Shown: positions 7,536 to 16,579, counted from the stretch's first letter. The stretch: DNA of 38,996 nt from Croceivirga sp. (GCA_028284285.1 JANQSA010000015.1:1-38996), one strand, 5' to 3'. The notes: generated by a model from the sequence alone, not told the origin. Numbers and translations: made by a program.

Positions 7536-7946
7536 TCAAATCAAGAATACCTCGTACAGAACGGTAAAATCCTCTACCAATAAGGGAGGTGGATAGCTAT
7601 CCTCCGGTACTCTTTGGCCGGAAGGAATGGCATATAATTGAAGATACGAATAGGAGAATGCTATTAAAAATTGCTGGATTTCCACATCCAACTCATTCCA
7701 GGATAACTGCAAATCATCCTGGCCTTGAACAGTAAAGGATTCGTCTGAACAACAGTGATTGTCCGTCTGGTCCAGGCCTAATTCCATAAGGCCCTCCTCC
7801 ATACCGCAGGGATCAGCGGAATGGAAAAAAGCGATATCCATCACCCGCCCCATGCATAAATGCTTGTCTACCGTCCATGAAATTGTGGAAAGCAGTACCA
7901 AAAGGGCCAAAGTGGCCGATATGAATTTATGGATTCTTCTACTCAC
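7536..7946 (-). CDS. HYC_CC_PP-type small Cys/His-rich protein
   Basis: I recognise the pattern of the HYC_CC_PP family, small Bacteroidota proteins named for an H-x-C motif, a Cys pair and a PP motif. Here these are His29-x-Cys31, His64-Cys65-Cys66 and the Pro run at 119-121. There is also Cys47. An N-terminal hydrophobic stretch (about 9-25) indicates export or membrane anchoring. I prefer the GTG at 7946 (reads MSRRIHKF), which gives 136 residues; a TTG at 7961 would add five residues but overlaps a good -7 promoter box (TATTTTTG on the minus strand, 7951-7958), so transcription may start very close to the GTG. It heads the metal-linked cluster. The family has no established function; metal binding is inferred from residues and context. 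Confidence 0.75.
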   Translation of the reverse strand: MSRRIHKFISATLALLVLLSTISWTVDKHLCMGRVMDIAFFHSADPCGMEEGLMELGLDQTDNHCCSDESFTVQGQDDLQLSWNELDVEIQQFLIAFSYSYLQLYAIPSGQRVPEDSYPPPLLVEDFTVLYEVFLI

Positions 7947-8060
7947 TTTGCAAAAATACAAAATCCTAGTTTTGAGCTTCTTTGCATTACATTTTATTTA
8001 AGAAACCCCGTATTGTAATTTAATGGTAATTCCACGACTTTTACAGCAAAGTACTTGACG

Positions 8061-8516
8061 ATGATGTTTGAACCCCTTAAGGAAAACATTAAAGCCCTAT
8101 TAGCTGAAAATGCAACAGACCCTAAGCAGGTGATGCAGGGCATTTGTGAACTCCTCAAGACCTCAGTACCGCATTATGACTGGGTGGGATTTTATTTCAA
8201 AAATGGGGATAAGCGTGAACTGCGGTTGGGGCCTTATGCCGGTGAGGCTACAGAGCATACTATTATTCCTTTTGGAAAGGGAATATGCGGTCAGGTGGCG
8301 GAGAGCAACCAAAACTTTGTAGTGCCCGATGTTTCGGCTCAGGACAATTATATTGCTTGTAGTCTAACCGTAAAATCGGAAATTGTCATCCCTCTTTTTA
8401 AAAACGGGGAAAACATAGGCCAAATTGATATTGATTCCAACACCCCAGACCCTTTTACCGAAAAGGACGAGCAGTTTCTGGAGTGGGTGAATAAAAAAGT
8501 GGCGGAAATTCTTTAA
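8061..8516 (+). CDS. GAF domain protein, probable free methionine-(R)-sulfoxide reductase
   Basis: The 151-residue protein is a single GAF domain. Free Met-(R)-sulfoxide reductases of the YebR type have this architecture and reduce oxidised free methionine in the cytoplasm using a catalytic Cys in an IAC-x-SEIV-like segment. That Cys is present (Cys100 in NYIAC, followed by SEIVIPL), as is the one in GICG (Cys76). The third Cys of the classical enzyme is not obvious, so activity may rely on two. I begin at the ATG at 8061; the ATG at 8064 is equally possible, while a TTG at 8055 is less likely. It stands alone between the divergent metal cluster and purH. Confidence 0.75.
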   Translation: MMFEPLKENIKALLAENATDPKQVMQGICELLKTSVPHYDWVGFYFKNGDKRELRLGPYAGEATEHTIIPFGKGICGQVAESNQNFVVPDVSAQDNYIACSLTVKSEIVIPLFKNGENIGQIDIDSNTPDPFTEKDEQFLEWVNKKVAEIL

Positions 8517-8605
8517 AACTTCCCTGTTTTTGTTGATAACCCAAGGTGAATCTTCCCCCTAAAAAAAGTACTTTTAAGGCTTAATTTTTTTCAGCGAAAG
8601 CACTT

Positions 8606-10138
8606 ATGGACACAACCAAAAAAGCCACTTCGGCTTTGATTTCCGTTTTCCACAAAGAAGGCCTGGAACCTATTGTAAAAAGGCTGAATGAACTTGGTGT
8701 ACGCTTGTATTCCACAGGGGGAACCGAAAAATTCATCAAAGATCTTGGAATTGAGGTAACCGCAGTGGAAGATGTCACCAGCTATCCTTCTATTTTAGGG
8801 GGAAGGGTAAAAACACTACATCCCAAAATTTTTGGAGGAATATTAAACAGACAGGAGAACACCTCTGATGTTGCCCAAATGGAGGAATTCAACATCCCGC
8901 AGTTGGATGTTATTATTGTAGACCTTTATCCTTTCGAAAAAACCGTGGCAAGTGCCGCCTCTGAGCAGGAAATCATTGAAAAAATAGACATAGGAGGTAT
9001 CTCTTTGATCCGGGCGGCAGCCAAGAACTATAAAGACGTACTTTGTGTGTCCTCGCGGCAAGATTACCATCATTTTTTAGAGGTAATTACCGAAGGTAAA
9101 GGCAGTACCACCCTGCAACAACGGAAATGGTTTGCCACCAAAGCCTTTAATGTTTCCTCGCATTACGATTCTGCTATTTTCAATTATTTCAATAAGGACC
9201 ACGAGCAAGCCGCCCTTAAAATAAGTGAGACGGATGGAATAGTACTTCGTTATGGGGAAAACCCGCATCAAAAAGGATTCTTTTTTGGAGATTTTGAGGC
9301 AATGTTTGATAAACTTCACGGAAAAGAGTTGTCTTATAATAACTTATTAGACGTGGATGCTGCTGTGAACCTGATGGAAGAGTTTAAAAATGACCCTCCC
9401 ACATTTGCCATATTAAAGCACAACAATGCCTGTGGCTTAGCTACACGAGCTTCCATAACGGAAGCCTATCGCGATGCGCTTGCCGGAGATCCGGTTTCGG
9501 CTTTCGGAGGTATTTTGATCAGCAATACTCAAATTGATGCTACTACTGCGGAACACATCCATCAATTGTTCTGCGAAGTGGTAATTGCCCCATCATTTTC
9601 GGAAGAGGCCTTGACCGTCTTGAAAGGGAAAAAGAACCGGATCCTTTTGGTTCAGAAGGAAGTGGCGCTGCCCAAAATGCTGGCAAGGACCTGTTTAAAC
9701 GGCACCTTGCTGCAGGAGAAAGACGGGAAAACCGACACCCTCTCAGATTTGAAGTACGTTACCCAAAAGCAACCAACGGACCGGGCATTGAAAGACCTGT
9801 TGTTTGCTTCAAAAATCTGCAAACATACCAAAAGCAACACGATTGTGCTGGCTAAAAATCAGCAGCTGTGTGCCAGTGGCACGGGACAAACCTCAAGGGT
9901 AGATGCATTAAACCAGGCTATACACAAGGCCAAACACTTTAATTTTGACCTGGACGGGGCAGTGATGGCCAGCGACGCCTTCTTTCCTTTTCCGGATTGT
10001 GTGGAGATTGCCCATAAAGCGGGAATTTCCAGCGTAATACAGCCTGGGGGGTCTATCAAAGACGAATTGAGTATCCAGTATTGTAATGAAAACGGGCTTT
10101 CTATGGTGATGACGGGGACCCGGCATTTTAAGCATTAA
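8606..10138 (+). CDS. purH: Bifunctional AICAR formyltransferase/IMP cyclohydrolase PurH
   Basis: PurH performs the last two steps of de novo IMP synthesis in the cytoplasm. The 510-residue length is standard. The N-terminal MGS-like cyclohydrolase domain shows STGGTEKF and GRVKTLHPKIFGG. The C-terminal transformylase domain carries the catalytic KHNNACG segment at about residue 270 and ends with a typical GxRHFKH. It is followed after 54 bases by mreB, an order common in Flavobacteriaceae. The 89-base gap upstream contains no promoter I can support beyond a weak TACTTTTA box at 8569-8576. Confidence 0.97.
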   Translation: MDTTKKATSALISVFHKEGLEPIVKRLNELGVRLYSTGGTEKFIKDLGIEVTAVEDVTSYPSILGGRVKTLHPKIFGGILNRQENTSDVAQMEEFNIPQLDVIIVDLYPFEKTVASAASEQEIIEKIDIGGISLIRAAAKNYKDVLCVSSRQDYHHFLEVITEGKGSTTLQQRKWFATKAFNVSSHYDSAIFNYFNKDHEQAALKISETDGIVLRYGENPHQKGFFFGDFEAMFDKLHGKELSYNNLLDVDAAVNLMEEFKNDPPTFAILKHNNACGLATRASITEAYRDALAGDPVSAFGGILISNTQIDATTAEHIHQLFCEVVIAPSFSEEALTVLKGKKNRILLVQKEVALPKMLARTCLNGTLLQEKDGKTDTLSDLKYVTQKQPTDRALKDLLFASKICKHTKSNTIVLAKNQQLCASGTGQTSRVDALNQAIHKAKHFNFDLDGAVMASDAFFPFPDCVEIAHKAGISSVIQPGGSIKDELSIQYCNENGLSMVMTGTRHFKH

Positions 10139-10145
10139 TTTTGCT

Positions 10146-10153
10146 TACTTTTG
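10146..10153 (+). promoter_or_regulatory. Candidate -7 box for the mreB operon
   Basis: TACTTTTG matches the Bacteroidota -7 element TAnnTTTG exactly and lies 39 bases before the mreB ATG. No good TTTG sits at the ideal distance upstream, so this is a tentative call. Confidence 0.35.
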
Positions 10154-10192
10154 CCGATAATTTTACTATTAATCCAATACTAAACGCATTTT

Positions 10193-11221
10193 ATGGGATT
10201 TTTTGATTTCATGACCGAGGAAATCGCTATTGACCTTGGTACTGCTAACACCTTGATCATTCATTTGGATAAAGTAGTGGTGGACAGTCCTTCTATTGTG
10301 GCACGTGATCGTATCTCAGGAAAAATTATCGCGGTGGGTCGCGAAGCCAGTATGATGCAGGGAAAAACCCATGAGAATATAAAAACCATACGCCCCCTTA
10401 AAGATGGGGTTATTGCCGATTTTGATGCTTCAGAGAAAATGATCAATATGTTCATTAAGAACATCCCGGCGCTAAAGAAAAAATGGTTCCCTCCCGCCCT
10501 GCGTATGGTAATTTGTATTCCCTCCGGAATTACCGAGGTAGAAATGCGCGCCGTACGGGAATCTGCGGAGCGGGTAAATGGCAAAGAAGTTTATCTGATC
10601 CATGAACCCATGGCGGCTGCCATTGGGATCGGATTGGATATCATGCAACCCAAAGGCAATATGATCGTAGATATTGGTGGGGGAACAACGGAAATCGCAG
10701 TTATTGCATTAGGGGGAATTGTATGTGATAAATCGGTAAAAATAGCGGGGGATGTCTTTACCAATGATATCATTTATTACATGCGCACTCAACACAATTT
10801 GTATGTAGGGGAAAGTACCGCGGAAGCTATTAAAATTGAAATTGGTTCGGCAACCGAGGATTTGCAATCACCACCGGACGACAAATCCATTCAAGGCAGG
10901 GACTTATTAACAGGAAAACCCAAACAAGTACACGTTTCCTATAGAGAAATCGCCAAAGCTTTAGACAAAAGTATACTCAGGGTAGAGGATGCTGTTATGG
11001 AAACGCTTTCTCAAACCCCCCCTGAATTGGCTGCAGATATTTACAATACCGGGATCTATTTGGCCGGGGGCGGTTCTATGTTAAGAGGTCTGGACAAAAG
11101 ACTGTCCCAAAAAACTGACTTACCGGTTTACATTGCAGAAGATCCTCTCCGCGCCGTCGTCAGGGGAACAGGAATAGCGCTGAAGAACTTAGAGCGGTAT
11201 AAGAACATTCTCATCAAATAA
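10193..11221 (+). CDS. mreB: Rod shape-determining protein MreB
   Basis: MreB is the bacterial actin homologue that forms membrane-associated filaments and steers the elongation peptidoglycan machinery. The 342-residue product shows the actin-fold nucleotide motifs: phosphate-1 (DLGTANTL, 14-21), phosphate-2 (VDIGGGTTEIAV, near 160) and the adenosine motif (LAGGGSMLRGLD, near 290). The hydrophobic N-terminus (MGFFDFM) fits membrane binding. It begins the mreB–mreC–mreD–mrdA–rodA run that encodes the elongasome core. Confidence 0.98.
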   Translation: MGFFDFMTEEIAIDLGTANTLIIHLDKVVVDSPSIVARDRISGKIIAVGREASMMQGKTHENIKTIRPLKDGVIADFDASEKMINMFIKNIPALKKKWFPPALRMVICIPSGITEVEMRAVRESAERVNGKEVYLIHEPMAAAIGIGLDIMQPKGNMIVDIGGGTTEIAVIALGGIVCDKSVKIAGDVFTNDIIYYMRTQHNLYVGESTAEAIKIEIGSATEDLQSPPDDKSIQGRDLLTGKPKQVHVSYREIAKALDKSILRVEDAVMETLSQTPPELAADIYNTGIYLAGGGSMLRGLDKRLSQKTDLPVYIAEDPLRAVVRGTGIALKNLERYKNILIK

Positions 11222-11277
11222 GTGTTTTTGATAACCAGATAGTTTTTCATGCAAGGTAACCAAACCAACAAGGTAGC

Positions 11278-12096
11278 ATGCAACGGATTATCAATTTTAT
11301 TCTAAATTACAGAAATGCTGTTCTGTATGTTGTGCTTACGCTTGTCTCCTTGATTATTACCATCCGCTCCCACTCCTATCATCAATCCAAATTCTTCAAT
11401 TCTTCCAAACGGCTTACCGGTGCAGTTTATGGTATTTCCCATACGGTCTCTTCCTACTTTGACCTCAAAAAAGAAAATAAAATCCTTGTGGACGAGAACC
11501 AACAGCTGCGCTTACAACTCTTTAATCTTCGCAAAGAAGGCCCGCTTAATGAACAACCGGGCAAAGCCACCTATACGGTAACCCATGCACAGGTAATAAA
11601 AAATAGTTATACCTCGCCCAGAAATTATATCACTATTAATAAAGGAGAGAAAGACGGTATTGCACAGGACATGGGTGTCATTACCCCTCTGGGCATATTA
11701 GGCATTGTTGAAAATACCTCAAGTCATTATGCTACTGTACAGAGCGTACTGAATACAAAATCCAATATCAATGCCAAAATAAAAAACACGAATTACTTCG
11801 GATCCTTAGTTTGGGACGCTCAGGCCTACGATGTAGTACAACTGGTAGATATTCCGCGTTCCGCTTCCTTAACTGTAGGGGACACCATAACTACAGGGGC
11901 CATGTCCAGCATCTTCCCGGAAAACATTCCAATTGGTGTCATCCAGCAATATGATCTGAACCAAAATCAAAGCTCTTACACCATTAACGTGTCTCTATTT
12001 AACGACATGACCAATATTAAAAACACTTACGTGATAAAAAATAAGGATCGGGAAGAGATCATGGAACTACAAAAGAGTACAGCTGATGTTGAGTAA
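11278..12096 (+). CDS. mreC: Rod shape-determining protein MreC
   Basis: MreC is a bitopic inner-membrane protein whose periplasmic part activates the RodA–PBP2 synthase. The 272-residue product has one membrane segment (about 10-29), a periplasmic coiled coil (about 60-90, ENKILVDENQQLRLQL), and the two-beta-barrel MreC domain with the recognisable GEKDGIAQDMGV and NIPIGVI segments. It follows mreB by 56 bases and overlaps mreD by 11 bases. Confidence 0.95.
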   Translation: MQRIINFILNYRNAVLYVVLTLVSLIITIRSHSYHQSKFFNSSKRLTGAVYGISHTVSSYFDLKKENKILVDENQQLRLQLFNLRKEGPLNEQPGKATYTVTHAQVIKNSYTSPRNYITINKGEKDGIAQDMGVITPLGILGIVENTSSHYATVQSVLNTKSNINAKIKNTNYFGSLVWDAQAYDVVQLVDIPRSASLTVGDTITTGAMSSIFPENIPIGVIQQYDLNQNQSSYTINVSLFNDMTNIKNTYVIKNKDREEIMELQKSTADVE

Positions 12097-12595
12097 TCCC
12101 ATCCTAATCAATTCGTTTAGATTTGTCCTTTTGGTGATCGTCCAGGTGCTTATTTTCAATCAGCTGAACCTTTTTGGATTTGTAAACCCCATGGTGTATG
12201 TTCTGTTTTTCTATTGGTATCCGTTAAGAAACAACAGACCCTTATTTCTATTAATCAGTTTCTTTTTGGGATTTACGATTGACCTTTTCTCTGACACTAT
12301 GGCATTACACGCCATCGCCTCAATAACACTGGCGTATGCCCGCCCTGTTTTAATGCGGTTTTGTTTCGGAGCAAACTATGAATTTCAGGGTTTTACCTTT
12401 AAAAGTACTACGCGGTTACAAAGGATTACTTTTCTGCTTCTTCTCATTTTGTTACAGCATATAATTTTCTTCACTCTGGAAATTTTAAGTTTTTCACATA
12501 TCCTCTTAATTTTGAAGAAAATAGTATTTACCAGTATAGCTACGTTACTACTTTGCGTACTGTTAAGCTCACTATTTGCCAGGGAATTAGATTAA
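12086..12595 (+). CDS. mreD: Rod shape-determining protein MreD
   Basis: This 169-residue protein has five to six hydrophobic segments and matches the place and character of MreD, the polytopic partner of MreC in the elongation complex. MreD sequences diverge strongly, so the call rests on topology, length and position between mreC (11-base overlap) and mrdA (starts 27 bases downstream). The segment FFLGFTIDLFSDTMALHA resembles the conserved MreD G-x-x-x-D-x-x motif region. Confidence 0.88.
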   Translation: MLSNPILINSFRFVLLVIVQVLIFNQLNLFGFVNPMVYVLFFYWYPLRNNRPLFLLISFFLGFTIDLFSDTMALHAIASITLAYARPVLMRFCFGANYEFQGFTFKSTTRLQRITFLLLLILLQHIIFFTLEILSFSHILLILKKIVFTSIATLLLCVLLSSLFARELD

Positions 12596-12621
12596 GTTTC
12601 CTTACTGAAACCAAAAATGCC

Positions 12622-14490
12622 ATGAGAAAACTATTGCTATCGTCTTTTATCATTATCATAGGGATCACCTTTTTGGGAAGACTTTCCTATCTACAATTAT
12701 TCAGTTTTTCTCCCAATCAAATTCTGGAAGATCCTGCCATTAAAGCCGTTTACGAATATCCTGAAAGGGGGTATATCTATGATAGAAATGGTAAACTCAT
12801 GGTAGGAAATCAACCGGCCTATGACGTTATGGTTATTCCCCGGGAAACCCATTCCCTGGATACTCTGGAATTTTGTTCCCTCTTAAAGATCACAAAAGAA
12901 GAATTCCTGGAAAAGATGTACAAGGCCAGGGTATATTCGCCAAGATTGCCTTCTGTTCTGGTACCGCAATTGTCCAAAGAGGATTATGCCAGCTTACAAG
13001 AAAAAATGCGGAAGTATACCGGGTTTTATATTCAAAAACGATCACTTCGGGATTACAAAACCAATAGTGCCGCTAACGTATTGGGGTACATTAGTGAGGT
13101 AAATGAAACAGATTTACGCACCAATCCGTATTACCGTGCCGGTGAACTAAAAGGTCGTACCGGAATTGAAAAGCAGTATGAAGAAGTGTTACGTGGGAGG
13201 AAAGGGGTGAAATACCTTCAGAAGGATCGTTTTAACAGGGATATTGGGCCTTACAAAAATAAGAAGCTGGATACATTACCGGAACTGGGAAAGGAATTGT
13301 ATATCACTATAGATAAGGACCTTCAGGAATACGGGGAACGATTAATGCGCGGTAAAAGAGGAGGTATTGTGGCAATAGAACCTGCAACAGGGGAAATTTT
13401 GGCCATGATTTCCGGCCCTACCTATAACCCTGCACTCCTGGTAGGCAGGGAACGATCAAAGAATTATACCAAACTGCATTATGACAGTATTTCCAGACCT
13501 ACCTGGGACCGTTCTATATTAGCCGAACCTTCTCCAGGTTCACCCTTTAAAACACTTAACGCATTGGTTGCACTTCAAGAGGGCGTAATAGATACGAATA
13601 CGAAATTTACCTGTTATAACGGCTTTTATGTAGGCAACCAAAAAAAAGGTTGCCACTGCGGTGGAGGAGTAAGGGACATGAATTCCGGAATATTCCGCTC
13701 CTGCAATGCCTATTTTGCGGGAACTTTCCGAAAATTTTACGGTAAATACCCAACAACTGACGAAGGCATGGATGCATGGGAGAAGCATATGAAGAGTTTT
13801 GGTTTAGGGGATTATTTGGGGGTAGATTTGCCTACGGGAAGGCCCGGAAGAATACCGGATAAACAGTTTTATGACAAATGGTATGGCGATAATCGTTGGG
13901 CATCCTCCACCATTATTTCAAATTCCATAGGGCAGGGAGAAGTTGCAGCTACCCCTATACAGTTAGCCAATATGACTGCTGCAATTGCCAATAGGGGGTA
14001 TTTTTACATTCCACATATCATCAAAAAAATTGGCAATAAAGAAGGTATTCCGCCACAATTCACGGAAAGAAAGTATACTACCATAGACCAGCAGCATTTT
14101 GCCCCGGTAATCCAGGCTATGGCCAATGTGTATAAGTACGGAACAGCACGTTGGATACAAATACCTGAAATAGAAATAGCTGGTAAAACGGGTACGGTAG
14201 AAAACTTTACCAGGATTGACGGAGAGCGTGTTCAATTAACGGATCACTCCCTATTTACTGCCTTTGCCCCTGTGGAACAACCAAAAATTGCAGTGGCGGT
14301 TTATATTGAAAATGGCTATTACGGAGCGCGATATGCGGGACATATTGCCTCTTTAATGATTGAACAGTACATAAAGCGGAAAATAACCCGAAAGGATCTG
14401 GAAAAGAAAATGTTAGAAAAAACACTTGAGCATGAATACGCCAAGCCTTTAAGCGGAGAACCTTTCAAGATAAACGAGTATGTTTGGTAG
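12622..14490 (+). CDS. mrdA: Penicillin-binding protein 2 (elongasome transpeptidase)
   Basis: PBP2 cross-links peptidoglycan during side-wall growth together with RodA. The ATG at 12622 (MRKLLL) gives 622 residues and places the membrane anchor (about 5-24) correctly; a TTG 69 bases earlier would add residues that overlap mreD. The dimerisation domain precedes a transpeptidase domain with SPFK (Ser307, Lys310), SCN (Ser360-Cys361-Asn362) and KTG (522-524). Before the SCN motif is a Cys-rich stretch: Cys331, Cys344, His345, Cys346. PBP2 of some proteobacteria has a zinc site in this region, so a different zinc ligand set is possible here. It overlaps rodA by 11 bases. Confidence 0.97.
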   Translation: MRKLLLSSFIIIIGITFLGRLSYLQLFSFSPNQILEDPAIKAVYEYPERGYIYDRNGKLMVGNQPAYDVMVIPRETHSLDTLEFCSLLKITKEEFLEKMYKARVYSPRLPSVLVPQLSKEDYASLQEKMRKYTGFYIQKRSLRDYKTNSAANVLGYISEVNETDLRTNPYYRAGELKGRTGIEKQYEEVLRGRKGVKYLQKDRFNRDIGPYKNKKLDTLPELGKELYITIDKDLQEYGERLMRGKRGGIVAIEPATGEILAMISGPTYNPALLVGRERSKNYTKLHYDSISRPTWDRSILAEPSPGSPFKTLNALVALQEGVIDTNTKFTCYNGFYVGNQKKGCHCGGGVRDMNSGIFRSCNAYFAGTFRKFYGKYPTTDEGMDAWEKHMKSFGLGDYLGVDLPTGRPGRIPDKQFYDKWYGDNRWASSTIISNSIGQGEVAATPIQLANMTAAIANRGYFYIPHIIKKIGNKEGIPPQFTERKYTTIDQQHFAPVIQAMANVYKYGTARWIQIPEIEIAGKTGTVENFTRIDGERVQLTDHSLFTAFAPVEQPKIAVAVYIENGYYGARYAGHIASLMIEQYIKRKITRKDLEKKMLEKTLEHEYAKPLSGEPFKINEYVW

Positions 14491-15760
14491 TAGCATACTG
14501 CGCCGACTGGACTGGTTGACTATCTTTCTCTATTTGGCCCTTGTTTTTTTTGGATGGATTAACATTTACAGCACTACCCTTTCCAATACGGCAGCCACTT
14601 TCTATGACTTTAGCACTTTATATGGTAAACAGCTTTTCTTTATTGGGGTTTCCTTGAGTCTCGTTTTCATTATTTTCTCCATTGAGAATAACTTTTTTGA
14701 ACGTTTTGCCAGTCTTTTTTACATCATTTCTCTGGTACTTTTAATGGGGTTATTCCTGTTTGGAAAAACAATTGCCGGAGCTACCTCCTGGTATGATTTG
14801 GGGTTTTTCAATTTTCAACCTTCGGAATTGGGCAAACTCACCACAGCCCTGGCACTGGCTAAATACTTAAGTGACATCCAGACAGATCTCAAGCGCCGAA
14901 AGTACCAATGGTATGCCATTCTAATACTACTCATCCCAATTATTCTGATCTTACCTCAGCCTGATCCTGGAAGTGCACTGGTATACTTTTCTCTTTTTTT
15001 CGTGTTATTCAGAGAGGGGCTCCCTTTGCAATATTTGGGTTTTGCGTTGTTATTGATTCTGTTATTTGTCACTACATTAAAGTTTGGTGTAATCTGGGTA
15101 TGTATTGGTTTGGGTATCCTTACCTCTATCTTCTTCCTGTTTAAAAAGGAAGAATTTAAAGTCCCTACTTTCCCTTTGCTCCTTTTTTTGGTGGCCTGCG
15201 TAATTATATCGCTCTCTGTCGATTTTGTGTACAACAATGTTTTTGAACAACGCCATCGTGACCGTTTTAGCCTATGGCTCGGCCTCGAGAAAGATCCCAT
15301 TCGGCTGGAACAGATAAAAAAGACCATTGGATACAATACCTATCAGGCAGAGAGAGCTATTGAATCCGGAGGCCTTTCGGGGAAAGGTTTTTTAGAAGGC
15401 ACACGTACAAAAGGAGATTTTGTACCGGAACAACACACGGATTATATTTTTAGTTCTGTTGGTGAAGAGTGGGGGTTTATTGGGACTGCCCTCATCATCA
15501 TTTTATTTACCTTTTTCTTCCTCCGACTCATACATATTGCGGAACGGCAAAAAAGAGACTTTAGCAGGATGTTTGGCTATGGGGTGATCTCTATACTGTT
15601 AATGCACTATTTTGTAAATATCGGGATGGTAATAGGGCTACTGCCTACAATAGGAATTCCGCTACCCTTCTTTAGCTATGGAGGTTCCGGCCTGATATTT
15701 TTTAGCGCGATGTTGTTCATCTTTTTGAAGTTGGACGCAGCGCGATTAAGTGAACTCTAA
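14480..15760 (+). CDS. rodA: Rod shape-determining glycosyltransferase RodA
   Basis: RodA is the SEDS-family polymerase that makes glycan strands from lipid II in complex with PBP2. The 426-residue protein has about ten membrane segments and the SEDS signatures QPDPGSALVY, the periplasmic QHTDYIFSSVGEEWGF and the C-terminal GIPLPFFSYGGSGL. The start at 14480 overlaps mrdA by 11 bases, indicating coupled translation. Its stop codon overlaps that of the convergent nuclease gene, with 4 bases shared between the two coding regions. Confidence 0.97.
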   Translation: MFGSSILRRLDWLTIFLYLALVFFGWINIYSTTLSNTAATFYDFSTLYGKQLFFIGVSLSLVFIIFSIENNFFERFASLFYIISLVLLMGLFLFGKTIAGATSWYDLGFFNFQPSELGKLTTALALAKYLSDIQTDLKRRKYQWYAILILLIPIILILPQPDPGSALVYFSLFFVLFREGLPLQYLGFALLLILLFVTTLKFGVIWVCIGLGILTSIFFLFKKEEFKVPTFPLLLFLVACVIISLSVDFVYNNVFEQRHRDRFSLWLGLEKDPIRLEQIKKTIGYNTYQAERAIESGGLSGKGFLEGTRTKGDFVPEQHTDYIFSSVGEEWGFIGTALIIILFTFFFLRLIHIAERQKRDFSRMFGYGVISILLMHYFVNIGMVIGLLPTIGIPLPFFSYGGSGLIFFSAMLFIFLKLDAARLSEL

Positions 15761-16560
15761 AACTTCCAGGCGGATCTTTCTACATTTTGTTCCATACTGT
15801 TTTCCACTTTGGGATCAAGTCTGTAAAAAAAATCCAAGCCTGTAACGGATTCCAGTTCATCTACCGAAACTAAAAAATCGGATAAAGGTTGGCTACTTTC
15901 TTCATGCGGGATAAGAAAGGCCAAAACAAGGTATTGATTTCCTTTCTTGCGTAAAATCAGCTTAAAAAATGCCTCCGGAACATCCACATCTTCCGTCCCA
16001 ATTTCCTGTAGTCCCTCTTTCAGCACGCCTCCGGTGACAACGTATAATGTGCCATAGCGTTTGCACCATCGCCTTACTTGTTTCTCCAATCTATTCCAGA
16101 TTCCGGCGTTAAACGCATTATCCTGAGGAACAATATTACTGGTATAAAAAGTTTCCTTGTAAGCATATTCTGAAAACCTTCTGTCCCCTGCAGGACAGAG
16201 GTGCCCCCTATCATAGCCGGAGCCACGATAGTTACGCCAATCTGCCGACTTTGATTTCACTTTGGGATCTTCTATGAAGTAGGGACGTGAACGGTCGTCA
16301 TGGGTTAAATGGGAACTTTCCAACCGATATGCCACCCATTCCGCCTGTTCGTGAGGCTCACTGTAAGACAACATATAAAAATCATGTGCCACCACCATAC
16401 CATGCGTTGAACCGGGCAATAGCTGCTTGTCAAAAGGTAACCCTGCAGTTGGTGTTTCCGGGTTGGAATAATGGTCTGGGGTATAAAAATTCTCAAACCA
16501 CCAAAAACTAACTACACACAGCAATAACAAAACAGTATACAATATTCTGTTCCTTGACAT
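15757..16560 (-). CDS. DNA/RNA non-specific endonuclease (NUC1 type), membrane-anchored or exported
   Basis: The 267-residue product has an N-terminal hydrophobic segment (about 5-22) that acts as a signal or anchor, followed by a beta-beta-alpha-metal nuclease domain. The catalytic DRGH motif is intact (117-120) and the downstream NIVPQDNAFNAGIWNRLE segment supplies the expected metal-binding Asn and Glu. These enzymes cut single- and double-stranded DNA and RNA using Mg2+, usually outside the cytoplasm. Its likely role is nucleic-acid scavenging or degradation of incoming DNA. It is transcribed divergently from the Sua5 gene and runs into the end of rodA with no visible terminator. Confidence 0.93.
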   Translation of the reverse strand: MSRNRILYTVLLLLCVVSFWWFENFYTPDHYSNPETPTAGLPFDKQLLPGSTHGMVVAHDFYMLSYSEPHEQAEWVAYRLESSHLTHDDRSRPYFIEDPKVKSKSADWRNYRGSGYDRGHLCPAGDRRFSEYAYKETFYTSNIVPQDNAFNAGIWNRLEKQVRRWCKRYGTLYVVTGGVLKEGLQEIGTEDVDVPEAFFKLILRKKGNQYLVLAFLIPHEESSQPLSDFLVSVDELESVTGLDFFYRLDPKVENSMEQNVERSAWKF

Positions 16561-16579
16561 CTTCTTTCCTTATTAATGC

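Noticed and set aside
8517-8605. Purine riboswitch before purH
   Set aside because: The 89-base gap is too short and A/T-rich to hold the three-helix aptamer, and I see none of its conserved loop bases.
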